A stretch of DNA of 47,115 nt, from assembly GCA_023131215.1 (NCBI GenBank), contig JAGLZV010000097.1:1-47115 (forward strand). Reading direction: 5' to 3'. This DNA comes from Candidatus Methanophagales archaeon (GTDB taxonomy: Archaea; Halobacteriota; Syntropharchaeia; Alkanophagales; Methanospirareceae). Below, one piece after another: positions 1 to 7,920 of the stretch (positions within the stretch are counted from its first letter, which is position 1; every line of letters begins with the position of its first letter). The position numbers were made by a program, and so were the translations under genes. Under the pieces are notes generated by a model. That model was not told the DNA's origin, searched no databases, and was given only the letters and a program-made list of their open reading frames with translations.

Positions 1-56
1 ATCTCGACAATGGTCTGTACCGTAGGATCCACACTATTTTCATTATCTGGAATCAT
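1..56 (-). CDS. 5' end of an unidentified gene, runs off the left edge
   Basis: An open frame starts at the ATG at 56 and reads MIPDNENSVDPTVQTIVE before leaving the window. A GGTGA ribosome-binding site lies about 8 nt upstream, and an AT-rich TATA-like block (tttttatatagc on the minus strand, about 92-104) sits some 40 nt further up. Start signals and promoter fit an archaeal gene. Only 18 residues are visible, so no family can be named. A GTG at 68 is an alternative start. Confidence 0.4.
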   Translation of the reverse strand, partial: MIPDNENSVDPTVQTIVE

Positions 57-120
57 ACATTGGCTCACCAGGTAAAATAATCGCTTTTATGCTATATAAA
101 AAGTATCAATAGTTAGAATG

Positions 121-489
121 TCAATCTCTTATCCGAACACGCATGAACTGGTCTTTGATTTCTCGGTTCTCAATTTGACTCTCCTTAAGATTTCGCTTCA
201 AATAGTCCACTGCCGTTTCAGAAGACTCAACCGCGACTATCTTTTTTACCTTTTTAGCTAACGGTATGGTCAATGTTCCAGGTCCGGAACCTATTTCTAA
301 AACTTCAAAGTCCTTATCCAAGACATCGCTCAATGCCTCTGTCGCTTTCCTTCCATATTCGTAATTGTTGTATTTAGCCTGCTCGGAATAGTCTTCAGCG
401 AATTTAGCTCGAAATTCCCTCTCATATAGTATTTTCAAAGGTCTCATTCTCTGCTTTTGCATCACTTTCCACGCTTCTCTCCAGTTCAT
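121..489 (-). pseudogene. Truncated class I SAM-dependent methyltransferase
   Basis: The protein has a basic N-terminal helix region and then motif I of Rossmann-fold methyltransferases (VLEIGSGPGTLTIPLA), followed by the acidic motif II region (VAVESSETAV). It stops soon after, at about 122 residues, whereas class I enzymes of this kind normally run to about 230-270. The later strands that complete the SAM pocket are missing, so it is probably inactive. The ATG at 489 is chosen because AGGTAAAAAG precedes it; an upstream TTG at 522 is possible but has no ribosome-binding site. The break falls beside the promoter of the gene at the left edge, suggesting a rearrangement cut it off. The substrate cannot be inferred. 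Confidence 0.6.
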
Positions 490-539
490 CTTTTTACCTG
501 ATGCATAAGGCGCATGTGTCAAGTTTTAAATTCTCTTCT

Positions 540-809
540 TTAACTTCTAACATAAACTTTACCCCGGATAATTCTATTGGCTGGCTTTCCATGATACACC
601 GCTTCTCTGGCAAAAGTTTCATCACACTTTGGACATTTTAAATCGCCTCGTGTGTGATCTTCGGCTATCCTGTCTTTATAGCATTTTATCAGCGACCCGA
701 GACCTGCTTTTTGGTACTTGTAGAGTAAAGTTTGACATTTAGCGCAGTAAACCTTTATTATATGGGTTCTTCCTTTTTTCTTTGCGGGCATAACTTTGCT
801 CTTTTTCAA
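540..809 (-). CDS. Small zinc-ribbon protein of unknown function
   Basis: A basic protein of 83-89 residues with two CxxC knuckles (CAKC and CPKC) about 35 residues apart, the usual spacing for one zinc ribbon. Between them is a conserved-looking stretch (KAGLGSLIKCYKDRI) and the end is basic (PANRIIRGKVYVRS). The composition suggests RNA or DNA binding, but no role is known to me. The start could be the TTG at 809 or the ATG at 791 (MPAKKKG); neither has a strong ribosome-binding site. The 5' end overlaps degenerate short frames described separately. Confidence 0.65.
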   Translation of the reverse strand: MKKSKVMPAKKKGRTHIIKVYCAKCQTLLYKYQKAGLGSLIKCYKDRIAEDHTRGDLKCPKCDETFAREAVYHGKPANRIIRGKVYVRS

Positions 810-1001
810 TGAGATTTTTTATTTCGTTCTTCAATGATAAGCCAAAAATCGCTATCTTTTTTACTCCATGTCTTACAAGAACCGAGACCACTTTTAAAAA
901 TATCTCTTTCTTTTCCATTTTCTATCCCCTTTAAAGATATTTCTTCGCTTCGGGAAAAAGTCCGTCTTCGTGGAATTTTTCTTTGACGTAAAGTTTGTAA
1001 G
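739..1001 (-). other. Overlapping short frames, probably a decayed small gene
   Basis: Three minus-strand frames of 24-71 codons overlap here and none stands out. One (start 918, stop 739, 59 residues) opens with a helix and GVKKIAIFG, which matches the start of an MNT nucleotidyltransferase up to the G of the GSxxRG motif, but then loses the family. Another (1021 to 806) ends KKDSDFWLIIEERNKKSH, which resembles antitoxin tails. A 24-codon frame begins MTYKLYVKEKF. The best reading is remnants of toxin-antitoxin genes broken by frameshifts next to an intact MNT-HEPN pair. Confidence 0.35.
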
Positions 1002-1385
1002 TCATTTTGATCTTCTTTCAAGGTAACTTTTTACCTCATAAACAAAATTTTTAGCTGTTTCCAGCATACTTTTAGCCTCCTCGTTGGTAACCGTAAAACC
1101 CACTCCATAGTCTCCAGTCTGTCTCGTATCGTAAGCATCATTGAGAGATTTACCCAAATCTTTTTTGAACACACCCGTTTTTACGAAGTGTCTGCCGAAT
1201 AAACTTATCACCCCTTTGTGTGATGATGCTTTTAGCCCCTTAGTGAGAAGCACCGCCTCAGCCATGAAGAACATGGCATAATAACATCTTGAAACACAGG
1301 AATCGTAATCGCCGTCATTTAAAGCAAGCTCAGCAGTTCTTAGAAACCTTTTCGCCTTCTTTATAAGGTCTTCTATCTCTTTCAT
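1002..1385 (-). CDS. HEPN-domain toxin of an MNT-HEPN module
   Basis: A 127-residue all-helical protein of the HEPN (COG1895-like) type. Its N-terminal helix (IEDLIKKAKRFLRTAELAL) is followed by the typical CVSRCYYAMFFMAEAVL and SSHKGVISLFGRHF segments. In the known type VII systems HEPN is an RNase toxin silenced by AMPylation by its MNT partner. I cannot place a clear R-x4-6-H catalytic motif by eye. The start codon overlaps the stop of the upstream MNT gene by 4 nt (ATGA), so the two are translationally coupled. Family and pairing are fairly sure; activity is inferred. Confidence 0.85.
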   Translation of the reverse strand: MKEIEDLIKKAKRFLRTAELALNDGDYDSCVSRCYYAMFFMAEAVLLTKGLKASSHKGVISLFGRHFVKTGVFKKDLGKSLNDAYDTRQTGDYGVGFTVTNEEAKSMLETAKNFVYEVKSYLERRSK

Positions 1386-1765
1386 ACTGCTACTCCCTCT
1401 TCTTTCACATTCAGTAAAAATGGCGAGTTATAGTTTTTAAAGAAACTTTCGGGTATCGCTATAACAGAAATTAATTCCCCATTTTCAAGAAGAATGTCAA
1501 ACAAGATGTCGCTTAAACTTTTTCTCACTGCAAAGGGATTGAGAGAATCATCAACCACTATCAATACGTCAATATCCGATTCTTCAGTTGCTTCACCTCT
1601 CGCATAAGAACCATACACCATAACCTGCTTGATTTTCTCTCCATAAGTCTTGATTAAGTACTCTTTAACCTCCTCTACAAAATGTTTTATTTTTTCATTC
1701 ATTTCCTCTGCTCCATGAGTTCTCTTATACTCTATCACTCCCCCCAATATTCTACTTTTAGCCAT
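1382..1765 (-). CDS. MNT nucleotidyltransferase antitoxin, partner of HEPN
   Basis: A minimal nucleotidyltransferase of about 106-127 residues. The signature GSYARGEATEESDIDVLIVV holds the GS-x-ARGE loop and the two metal-binding aspartates (DID). In MNT-HEPN systems this enzyme transfers AMP to the HEPN toxin. The ATG at 1765 directly follows the Mrr stop codon, which allows coupled translation. The methionine at 1702 (MNEKIKHF, preceded by AGAGGAA) is a strong alternative start and would match the usual family length. Order and overlap with the HEPN gene support a working pair. Confidence 0.85.
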   Translation of the reverse strand: MAKSRILGGVIEYKRTHGAEEMNEKIKHFVEEVKEYLIKTYGEKIKQVMVYGSYARGEATEESDIDVLIVVDDSLNPFAVRKSLSDILFDILLENGELISVIAIPESFFKNYNSPFLLNVKEEGVAV

Positions 1766-2758
1766 TTATTCTTCTTCAAGAACTAATCCCCATATCCTTT
1801 TTAGAGGTAACTCTGCTTTTAATTCATCGTCAAATCGTTCGTAATATTTAAAAATCGCCTCGAGCAAATCCCCCGCATCCCATAACCGAGTAGAGAAAAA
1901 TGCATCCCTTGCTTCTTTAATAGCCTCTTTTGTAAATCCACCCCAAGAAACCAACAATCCTTGTCCCGCTCTGACTTTTGCCATTACACCCCGTAGTTCT
2001 CTCAAAATCTTAACATCTGCTTGAGATGACGATGATTTTACTTGTACACAAATTTGAGGGCTGTCAAAACCTAACGGACCCGCAGCAGCAAGTATATCAA
2101 CACCTCCATCTGGACCCGGTTCAGACACCTTTGTAACATAACCTTGCGCATGGAGAATCGCTTCTACTAATCGTGCTAAATTATGACCTTTGAACTTTCG
2201 TCCTATATGCTTTACAATCTGGTCTTTCGCATATTCTTCAACATCAATAGCCTCTTCACCGGGTCCCTCAACAACCTCTGGCGGAACCTTTTTTCGTAGG
2301 AGTTCTTTAACACGATTCTCCGCATCATTTCGGCTTATTTGACAAACAGTCATAAATGCACCAAGTGAATAAAGAATATCCTGGTCAAATGCAGACCTGG
2401 GAATTGTTTTCAACCATTTTACGCGTCTAATATGCTTGATATTGTTAACAAGTTCGTTGTATTCATATTCCCTACTTACTTCACCTATTGCTATGGCTGA
2501 TTGTTTTTTCAGCGGAAGTGCTACGAGGTCACCTTTTTGTATTTCATGAATGAATCTCCATATTTGTCCAATTTCATTAACCGCTTGCATTTTCTTCGCT
2601 GTTGGATAAACTTTGGCATAAAGCTCTGCAAGTTCTTCTTTGGTTTTTAATTCGGTGAGGTCAGGTAAATCATTCCAACCGATTGTTACTACTTCGTTCT
2701 CCAAAGCTCCTTGCTCCTGTTCTCCATGTCTTCCTGCTCTTACTAACCAAAGACTCAT
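1766..2758 (-). CDS. Mrr-type restriction endonuclease
   Basis: A 330-residue protein. Residues 1-160 form the N-terminal recognition domain common in Mrr-like restriction proteins, beginning LWLVRAGRHGE. Residues 180-300 are the Mrr_cat nuclease of the PD-(D/E)xK fold: GPDGGVDILAAA supplies the catalytic Asp (about residue 221) and CVQVKSS the Q-x-K pair (about 239-241). Mrr proteins usually cut modified foreign DNA (type IV restriction). It is the first gene of a minus-strand run with the MNT-HEPN pair directly downstream, and divergent from the nuclease-like gene at 2907. The modification recognised cannot be read from sequence. Confidence 0.88.
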   Translation of the reverse strand: MSLWLVRAGRHGEQEQGALENEVVTIGWNDLPDLTELKTKEELAELYAKVYPTAKKMQAVNEIGQIWRFIHEIQKGDLVALPLKKQSAIAIGEVSREYEYNELVNNIKHIRRVKWLKTIPRSAFDQDILYSLGAFMTVCQISRNDAENRVKELLRKKVPPEVVEGPGEEAIDVEEYAKDQIVKHIGRKFKGHNLARLVEAILHAQGYVTKVSEPGPDGGVDILAAAGPLGFDSPQICVQVKSSSSQADVKILRELRGVMAKVRAGQGLLVSWGGFTKEAIKEARDAFFSTRLWDAGDLLEAIFKYYERFDDELKAELPLKRIWGLVLEEE

Positions 2759-2906
2759 TTTATATTATCAAAATTCATATTGCTTCTCTGTCCATATAAA
2801 AGGTTTCGTTTAAAATAGCACATGCAATTTATTCTAACTCCTGCTATGCAGAACATTGAGCAAAAACATATAAAGAATACTCCTATATATAATTGAAAGA
2901 GGTCCC
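2759..2906. promoter_or_regulatory. Divergent promoter region between Mrr and the nuclease-like gene
   Basis: A 148-nt AT-rich gap between divergent start codons. TATA-like stretches occur towards both genes, including atatataattg about 25-30 nt before the plus-strand start at 2907. That gene has GAGGT about 5 nt before its ATG. No operator palindrome was recognised. Confidence 0.4.
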
Positions 2907-4232
2907 ATGGAAGAAAATAGAATACCAAAGATATTGGTCATAAGTGAAGGAAATTTCCCAAAAGAAGTAGTAAGTAAAACTTGGGAAGATGTAGGAAAGG
3001 GCAATATACCAAATATAGCCGAATTTAATATCGTCATTCTAAATTTCGTAAGAATAACCCCTAAAAAAGCAGAATATATTATAGACGCTACTGAGCTTGG
3101 CCTAAAAAGTATTCATAATCTTTTATGGAGTAAAAGTGAACTAATCTTGATTACGGATGGAGAGGCGTGGATACCTTTTGATCCTGAAGGGTGGTATGTT
3201 TTCTCGATCTTGCCGGTTTCAATTCCTTTTGTAAAAGAAAGAGGAGAGACTATTATAATAGAGGATGAAAGATATAGAGATTATTATGAGACTCATGTCG
3301 ATCATTGGAATTTTTATCTGAAAGATGAATGTGAATTCCAGAGAGATATAGCAAAAAAATTACTTTCTGGGAGGGAGTATAAAAAGTATGAAAATAATCT
3401 TTCTATGTGCCAGCTTTCTAAAGTTATAGCTTATAATGGCTTTGATAAACCCATTTCATTTTCTATTGAATATGGATATAATAGAAATTCCGATTCCAAA
3501 ATAATGGGCATTTCAGGACCTTTAACTATTCTCCAAGCCCCTGATAAGACAGAATCAGTGGAATCCGCTATCAAAACCTTGCTTTCCAATTATGGAATTC
3601 ATATTAAAAGTAAAGCACCAACATGGACGAACGATTTTAAAATTCCTGGCGAAGAAGTAGTTGGAAGAGAAATAAAGCAGTTAGAAGAAGATAAGATTGA
3701 AACGGAAGAAAAAATAACGTCTAAAGAAGCAGAGAAAGAAGAAATAACGCGTTACAAAGAACTTCTTTTTGAAGATGGAGACGAATTAAGGGATATTGTA
3801 TGGGATACATTAGAGCTAATAGGCTTTAAGGTAAATAGACATGACGAATATAAGGAAGATGGCTCGATTCAAGAAGGAAAAGAAGTCGCAGTACTTGAAA
3901 TAAAAGGAAGAGAGAAAAGTTTAACGACAGGGGATGTTAGACAACTTGATGATTGGATAACAGACTATACCTTAAGAGAGGGTAAAGAGCCGATAGGAAT
4001 ACTTATAGGTAATCACTACCGTCTTAAAAAACCAGAAAGCCGTGACGAACCCTTCCCTCCTGATGTTTTAAGGTACGTAAAGGCAAACAGCAGGAAATTA
4101 TCTCTGATTACTACTTTTCAACTTTTTGAAATATTTTGTATGATTAAGAATGGAGAGTTAGACGCTGATATAGTCAGAAAAGAAATCATGAGGAATGAAG
4201 GTGTTTTCGATCTAAAATCTATTTTGAAATGA
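2907..4232 (+). CDS. Unknown protein with a PD-(D/E)xK-like C-terminal domain
   Basis: A 441-residue protein. The N-terminal half (1-245) matches no family I know. A charged, glutamate-rich coiled linker (about 250-285) leads to a C-terminal domain with ELRDIVWDTLELIGFKV, then VAVLEIKGREKSLTTGDVRQLDDWI. The helix, the E-x-K strand and the Q-containing helix follow the restriction-endonuclease-like fold, though the upstream catalytic Asp is not certain. The neighbour is an Mrr endonuclease on the other strand, so a defence or DNA-processing role is likely but inferred. Its 3' end is overlapped by the stump of a restriction-modification gene on the minus strand. GAGGT precedes the ATG. Confidence 0.7.
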   Translation: MEENRIPKILVISEGNFPKEVVSKTWEDVGKGNIPNIAEFNIVILNFVRITPKKAEYIIDATELGLKSIHNLLWSKSELILITDGEAWIPFDPEGWYVFSILPVSIPFVKERGETIIIEDERYRDYYETHVDHWNFYLKDECEFQRDIAKKLLSGREYKKYENNLSMCQLSKVIAYNGFDKPISFSIEYGYNRNSDSKIMGISGPLTILQAPDKTESVESAIKTLLSNYGIHIKSKAPTWTNDFKIPGEEVVGREIKQLEEDKIETEEKITSKEAEKEEITRYKELLFEDGDELRDIVWDTLELIGFKVNRHDEYKEDGSIQEGKEVAVLEIKGREKSLTTGDVRQLDDWITDYTLREGKEPIGILIGNHYRLKKPESRDEPFPPDVLRYVKANSRKLSLITTFQLFEIFCMIKNGELDADIVRKEIMRNEGVFDLKSILK

Positions 4233-4438
4233 ACACCCCTTTCCCCGTCTACAATTGTTAAATCCCCCCTTTTCTTTTCCCATTTTATGTCTCTTCTTTC
4301 GTATCCCAAAACCGACCTTAAAAATAATTCATCAAACGTTCTTCTGACCTCAAGTTCTGATGAACCCTTTTCTATTTCCTTGATTATGTTTTTGAACGCT
4401 TTCAATACTTTTTCGGTAAAGTTGGTTTCACTCATCAT
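4118..4438 (-). pseudogene. N-terminal stump of a restriction-modification methyltransferase
   Basis: From the ATG at 4438 (GGAG upstream) the frame reads a helical start, then RRTFDELFLRSVLGYERRDIKWEKKRGDLTIVD. That is the kind of N-terminal region seen in large Eco57I-like type II restriction-methylation proteins. After about residue 75 the frame crosses into the 3' end of the convergent gene and the sequence becomes meaningless. The remaining hundreds of residues are absent, so this is a remnant left by a deletion or an insertion of the neighbouring gene. The family call rests on a short stretch. Confidence 0.55.
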
Positions 4439-4474
4439 TACATAAACTCCCTGCCATCTTTCCATGATGAAATA

Positions 4475-4972
4475 CTATTCATTCCTTAAAAGTTTTAAAA
4501 GAAAAAAGTGTTTTGGTAAAAACATCCCTACTCTTCTTCTATAATCCAAGTATTTTTCTCCATGCAATTCAAACATCTGTTTCTCCTCTATTCTACAATC
4601 CAAATACCATACCGGGATAAAAATAATCATAATTGCAAACCATATCCATGAGAAGAACAGAAATCCTGCTCCGAACAAGGCTATGTAAATGGCAGCATAC
4701 ATTGGATGCCTGACATATTTATAAGGTCCGCTTGTAACCAAATCTTTGGTAAAGAGAGCACGTCTGACGTGATGCCCTGTCCATATCCAAAACGAAATTC
4801 CTCCTGCCATCAAAAGAACACCAAAACAGATCAACACAATGTTATCCGTAAATATTTGTTGCCGATTAGTATTAGTAAAGTGCAGTCCCAAATACAAACA
4901 AAAACCGTGAACAACCCAAAGTGCTCTTGGTAATACTTCTGCGAACACCATAACTTTTTTCGACATTTTCAT
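4475..4972 (-). CDS. ICMT/PEMT-family integral membrane methyltransferase-like protein
   Basis: A 165-residue protein with about four membrane segments. The C-terminal half carries the isoprenylcysteine/phospholipid methyltransferase signature: GPYKYVRHPMY, then the acidic EEKQMFELHGEKYLDYRRRV before a final hydrophobic patch. Family members methylate lipids or small molecules using SAM at the membrane. It is the last gene of the minus-strand feo operon, starting 3 nt after the feoC-like stop. Its link to iron uptake is positional only and the substrate is unknown. Confidence 0.8.
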   Translation of the reverse strand: MKMSKKVMVFAEVLPRALWVVHGFCLYLGLHFTNTNRQQIFTDNIVLICFGVLLMAGGISFWIWTGHHVRRALFTKDLVTSGPYKYVRHPMYAAIYIALFGAGFLFFSWIWFAIMIIFIPVWYLDCRIEEKQMFELHGEKYLDYRRRVGMFLPKHFFLLKLLRNE

Positions 4973-4975
4973 TTA

Positions 4976-5254
4976 TTATTCATTCTTGATGCAGTCCATT
5001 CCCTTTTCTGTCAACATATACATCTTCACCCACTCCCCTCCACCTCCAGGCACTGGCACACTGCACATTTCACCCATTGGACATCCCACGCATCCCTGAC
5101 CTTCTCTCGAACTGATTTCTCGGAGATAACCAGCACGAACCATGAACTCTATTCTCGCCATTAGCACGGATTTTCTCATACCGAACTCGTTAGCAAGCTC
5201 ATCTAACGTGCCACCTTTCTCTATTCTGCGTAGAATTTCCTCTGTTGTGGTCAT
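4976..5254 (-). CDS. feoC: FeoC-like winged-helix regulator with a Cys cluster
   Basis: A 92-residue protein. An N-terminal winged helix (TTEEILRRIEKGGTLDELANEFGM... LMARIEFMVRAGYL) is followed by CVGCPMGEMC, the Cys-rich loop typical of FeoC proteins, which can bind an Fe-S cluster. A C-terminal strand (WVKMYMLTEKG) closes the wing. FeoC proteins regulate or stabilise FeoB and sit in feo operons, as here. The start at 5254 is preferred because AAAGGA lies 6-7 nt upstream; the longer frame to 5353 only adds an unlikely hydrophobic leader. Confidence 0.78.
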   Translation of the reverse strand: MTTTEEILRRIEKGGTLDELANEFGMRKSVLMARIEFMVRAGYLREISSREGQGCVGCPMGEMCSVPVPGGGGEWVKMYMLTEKGMDCIKNE

Positions 5255-5356
5255 GTTATTCCTTTGCATTGCTAACCCGAGATATTTTTTTGATAAAAAA
5301 TAAAAAAGGAAAAAAAGAGGAGGTGTTTTAGATTTCCCCTCCCTCAATTGCACATT

Positions 5357-6193
5357 TCAACGTGCTTTTTTCCTGCTGTACACCAGACCCAGCAGCAAAA
5401 TCAGCCCTATTACCAGTATCGAAAAGAATGTCGCTCCTCCCACAACGTCAGGCTCTTCTTCCTCGGGTTCTTCTACCCCCTCAAAAAGCTCCCAGTTCGG
5501 CGAGGTCAAAAATTTATCCCTCGTGTCTTCCCACCCTGACTTGAATAGCGCCTTTTCTTCACTCGTTGCATTCTCCGGGATACCAAACTTCATCTTCTTC
5601 CGGAGTTCAAAGAAGTTTTCTGGGTATACACCTTCCTTCACCACGACCTTGAAACACTCTCCAGTTGAGTTTTGACAGACATCGAACCTGAAATTATCCA
5701 GAGTATTGCCCTTTGATACCTTTTTCAAGTTCTTCTTGCTCATGTTTGTTATCTTAGTCCCGTCAGGCAGAATTATTTTATATTCGCCTTTCGTTTTCGT
5801 TTCTATCTTTGGTCCTGTTCCTGTCACGTATTGAAAGCAATGCATGGAGCCAAGAGTGGGAAGTCTGCTGATTATCCTGATGTCATCCCTTGCTGGTATC
5901 TCCTCGCCCCATATTTCCAATATTCCTAACTGAGATGCTCTGAATGCGCAAGCTCCACATACACATATAGCTCCGTGATATTCCCCTATATCGTCTATTG
6001 TTATCTCTATTTCTGTTCCATCATCTATTATCACAACAGGCTCCAATTCGAACTCTGGTGGCGCTCTGGCACCAGGCATGTGTGCATCAACGGAAATAAC
6101 CGCCGTAGATAACGCCAGCAAAACCAACGCTACAATTGCCACTGCTTTTAAGGGCAATTTTGCACTTTCCATTTTGCACTTTTCTTTTTTCAT
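5357..6193 (-). CDS. Secreted, membrane-anchored FmdE-like protein in the feo operon
   Basis: A 278-residue protein with an N-terminal signal segment (about 14-36), an outside domain, a poly-acidic spacer (about 243-250) and a C-terminal membrane helix followed by SRKKAR. The outside domain resembles FmdE: YHGAICVCGACAFRASQLG (72-90), then a strand and SMHCFQYVTGTGP (116-128), matching the H-G-x-x-C...G and D/C-x-x-Q-x-x-TG pattern. FmdE domains bind metals. Its start overlaps the upstream membrane-protein stop by 4 nt, so it is made with the Feo proteins. A periplasm-side iron-handling role is inference. Confidence 0.7.
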   Translation of the reverse strand: MKKEKCKMESAKLPLKAVAIVALVLLALSTAVISVDAHMPGARAPPEFELEPVVIIDDGTEIEITIDDIGEYHGAICVCGACAFRASQLGILEIWGEEIPARDDIRIISRLPTLGSMHCFQYVTGTGPKIETKTKGEYKIILPDGTKITNMSKKNLKKVSKGNTLDNFRFDVCQNSTGECFKVVVKEGVYPENFFELRKKMKFGIPENATSEEKALFKSGWEDTRDKFLTSPNWELFEGVEEPEEEEPDVVGGATFFSILVIGLILLLGLVYSRKKAR

Positions 6194-6642
6194 TCCGTTT
6201 CTCTCTCCTTCAAGATATAATACACGATCACCAGCGAGAACGGCAGTAAAAACATTTCAGGGCAATACGGAGGTGCGTAACTTGCTAAAAATCCTTCTAA
6301 GCTGTTAAACCACGTCTCTTCTCCAGGGATAGAACCAGCTATCCTCGCCCATATTGCCATTCCCGCAACGATCCATATCATTATGCTCGCCATCACTGCC
6401 TTCGCCAATTGATGTATTTCTGCGAAATTCTTCACGCTGCTCAGGTAAAAAAAGCCCGCAGAGAGAAGAATTATCGCTTTCCACGGCAGGAACATGGGAT
6501 CTGAAGCCCCCGAGGAATCTAAAATCCCCCATGTAAATCCTTCACCCGCACTTGCAATCAGTTCCGCAGCTCCGAACGCCAATGCTACTGCACCTAAAAC
6601 TGCGAAATATATCGCTCCAAATTTCTCTTCCGTTTCGTTCAT
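6190..6642 (-). CDS. Four-helix membrane protein of unknown function
   Basis: A 150-residue protein with about four hydrophobic segments (near 10-32, 52-70, 82-102 and 128-145) and a short charged tail (LKERETE). No family was recognised. Its ATG follows the FeoB membrane-domain stop codon with no gap (TAA-ATG), and its stop overlaps the FmdE-like start. Such tight packing suggests it works with FeoB, for example as an accessory subunit of the transporter. That role is inferred from position only. Confidence 0.65.
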   Translation of the reverse strand: MNETEEKFGAIYFAVLGAVALAFGAAELIASAGEGFTWGILDSSGASDPMFLPWKAIILLSAGFFYLSSVKNFAEIHQLAKAVMASIMIWIVAGMAIWARIAGSIPGEETWFNSLEGFLASYAPPYCPEMFLLPFSLVIVYYILKERETE

Positions 6643-7920
6643 TTATGCCACCCCCAGCATTATTCCTACTAAATGTATCAAGCCACCGTAAACAAAGACC
6701 ATCGCTATAAGCGAAGCGAGGCTGCCAAGAATTTCTTTCCAGTTCTCTTCCTTCAGCATCAGTGCGAATGTCGCCAAGCACGGGAAATAGATGCAAAGCA
6801 AAATCACGGATGTGAACACCTGAAAAGTAGTCATTATCCCTTGTTCCATAAGACCGCCAAGCATTCCCACCGCCAAATCCTTCCTCAGAAAACCTGCTAT
6901 TAACGGCGCTACTGTTTCTGCTGGCACTCCAAACCACCCCATTAGCAACGGACCCAATACAGCCGCCAGCCAATCCATTGCTCCCGTCAGGTACATAAGA
7001 CCAACAATTAGACACCCTAATAGAACGAAAGGAACCGCAACGAGGAGAAAACGCGAAGTCCTTATCCACAGCTTCCTACCGATATTTCTCAATGTTGGCA
7101 TTTGATATGGTGGCACATCCATTATGATCTCAGGCGACTTCCCCGGCACGATTTTGTTAAGGATGAAACCAAAGCCCAAATATCCTATGGCTAAAGTCAG
7201 AAAAATCCAGCCCATCATCTCCGGAACTAAGTCTTGCATAATTCCTATTTGCGCACCACATGGAACGAATATCGCTAACAAAGTCATCATCATGAATCTT
7301 TGTTTCCTTGTTTCCAGTGGTCTCGTAGCCGTTACGCCCGGAACATTGCAGCCTAAGGAAAGGAAAGTGGGCACAATCGCATAGCCGTGCAAACCTATTT
7401 TATGCAGCACTGTATCAACGAGAACAGCCAGTCTTGGCAAATAGCCTACATCTTCTAATATTGCAAACATCAGATAAAACGCCAGCACTGCCCACAGGAC
7501 TACGCCAAAAACAACGAACAGCCCGCTGGTAAGCACACCAAAAGCCTCAAAGCAATTGTCCGAGGCTACACGCACCCCCTCTTCTAAATGCCCCGCATCT
7601 ACCATGAGTGCATAGAATTTGTTTCCTAACCCGCCCGGAAAAACTGACTGCAGCCACGGCAGCCAGTGCTCATCGAAAAGCCTGACCATGAAGCCATCAG
7701 TAAACAAGGTGCCTGCAAAATCCACAAAAAAAGACCAAAAACCGTATATCACCGCAATTGCAACCGGTATTCCCGTCAGCGGTTTAACGGTGAGTTCCGC
7801 AATTGCGTCTTTCAATGTATGTTTACGCGCACCAAACTCTACCGTTTGTTTCGATATCCGCTCTATTAAATCCCATCTCTCATCAACTGACAGCGGCACT
7901 TTTACCACCTTCTCCTTCAC
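6643..7920 (-). CDS. feoB: FeoB membrane-transport domain (separate polypeptide)
   Basis: A 425-residue permease part of the ferrous-iron transporter FeoB. It has the two Gate regions: GCNVPGVTATRPLETRKQR, and later FPCLATFALMLKE. The first Gate continues FVPCGAQIGI rather than the SCSARLP of the best-known enterobacterial form, marking a variant FeoB. It starts at a GTG at 7920, inside the 3' end of the G-domain gene and in another frame (38-nt overlap). Upstream in its own frame a TAG lies about 15 nt before the start. Either FeoB is naturally split here or a frameshift separates the halves; both frames look well kept. Confidence 0.9.
   Translation of the reverse strand: MKEKVVKVPLSVDERWDLIERISKQTVEFGARKHTLKDAIAELTVKPLTGIPVAIAVIYGFWSFFVDFAGTLFTDGFMVRLFDEHWLPWLQSVFPGGLGNKFYALMVDAGHLEEGVRVASDNCFEAFGVLTSGLFVVFGVVLWAVLAFYLMFAILEDVGYLPRLAVLVDTVLHKIGLHGYAIVPTFLSLGCNVPGVTATRPLETRKQRFMMMTLLAIFVPCGAQIGIMQDLVPEMMGWIFLTLAIGYLGFGFILNKIVPGKSPEIIMDVPPYQMPTLRNIGRKLWIRTSRFLLVAVPFVLLGCLIVGLMYLTGAMDWLAAVLGPLLMGWFGVPAETVAPLIAGFLRKDLAVGMLGGLMEQGIMTTFQVFTSVILLCIYFPCLATFALMLKEENWKEILGSLASLIAMVFVYGGLIHLVGIMLGVA

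Noticed and set aside
5282..5353. N-terminal extension of the FeoC-like protein
   Set aside because: The hydrophobic extension has no ribosome-binding site, whereas the methionine at 5254 has AAAGGA at the right distance.
6542..7069. 175-codon minus-strand frame overlapping the FeoB membrane gene
   Set aside because: Reads through feoB and its neighbour in a shifted frame; serine/glycine-rich with no motif.
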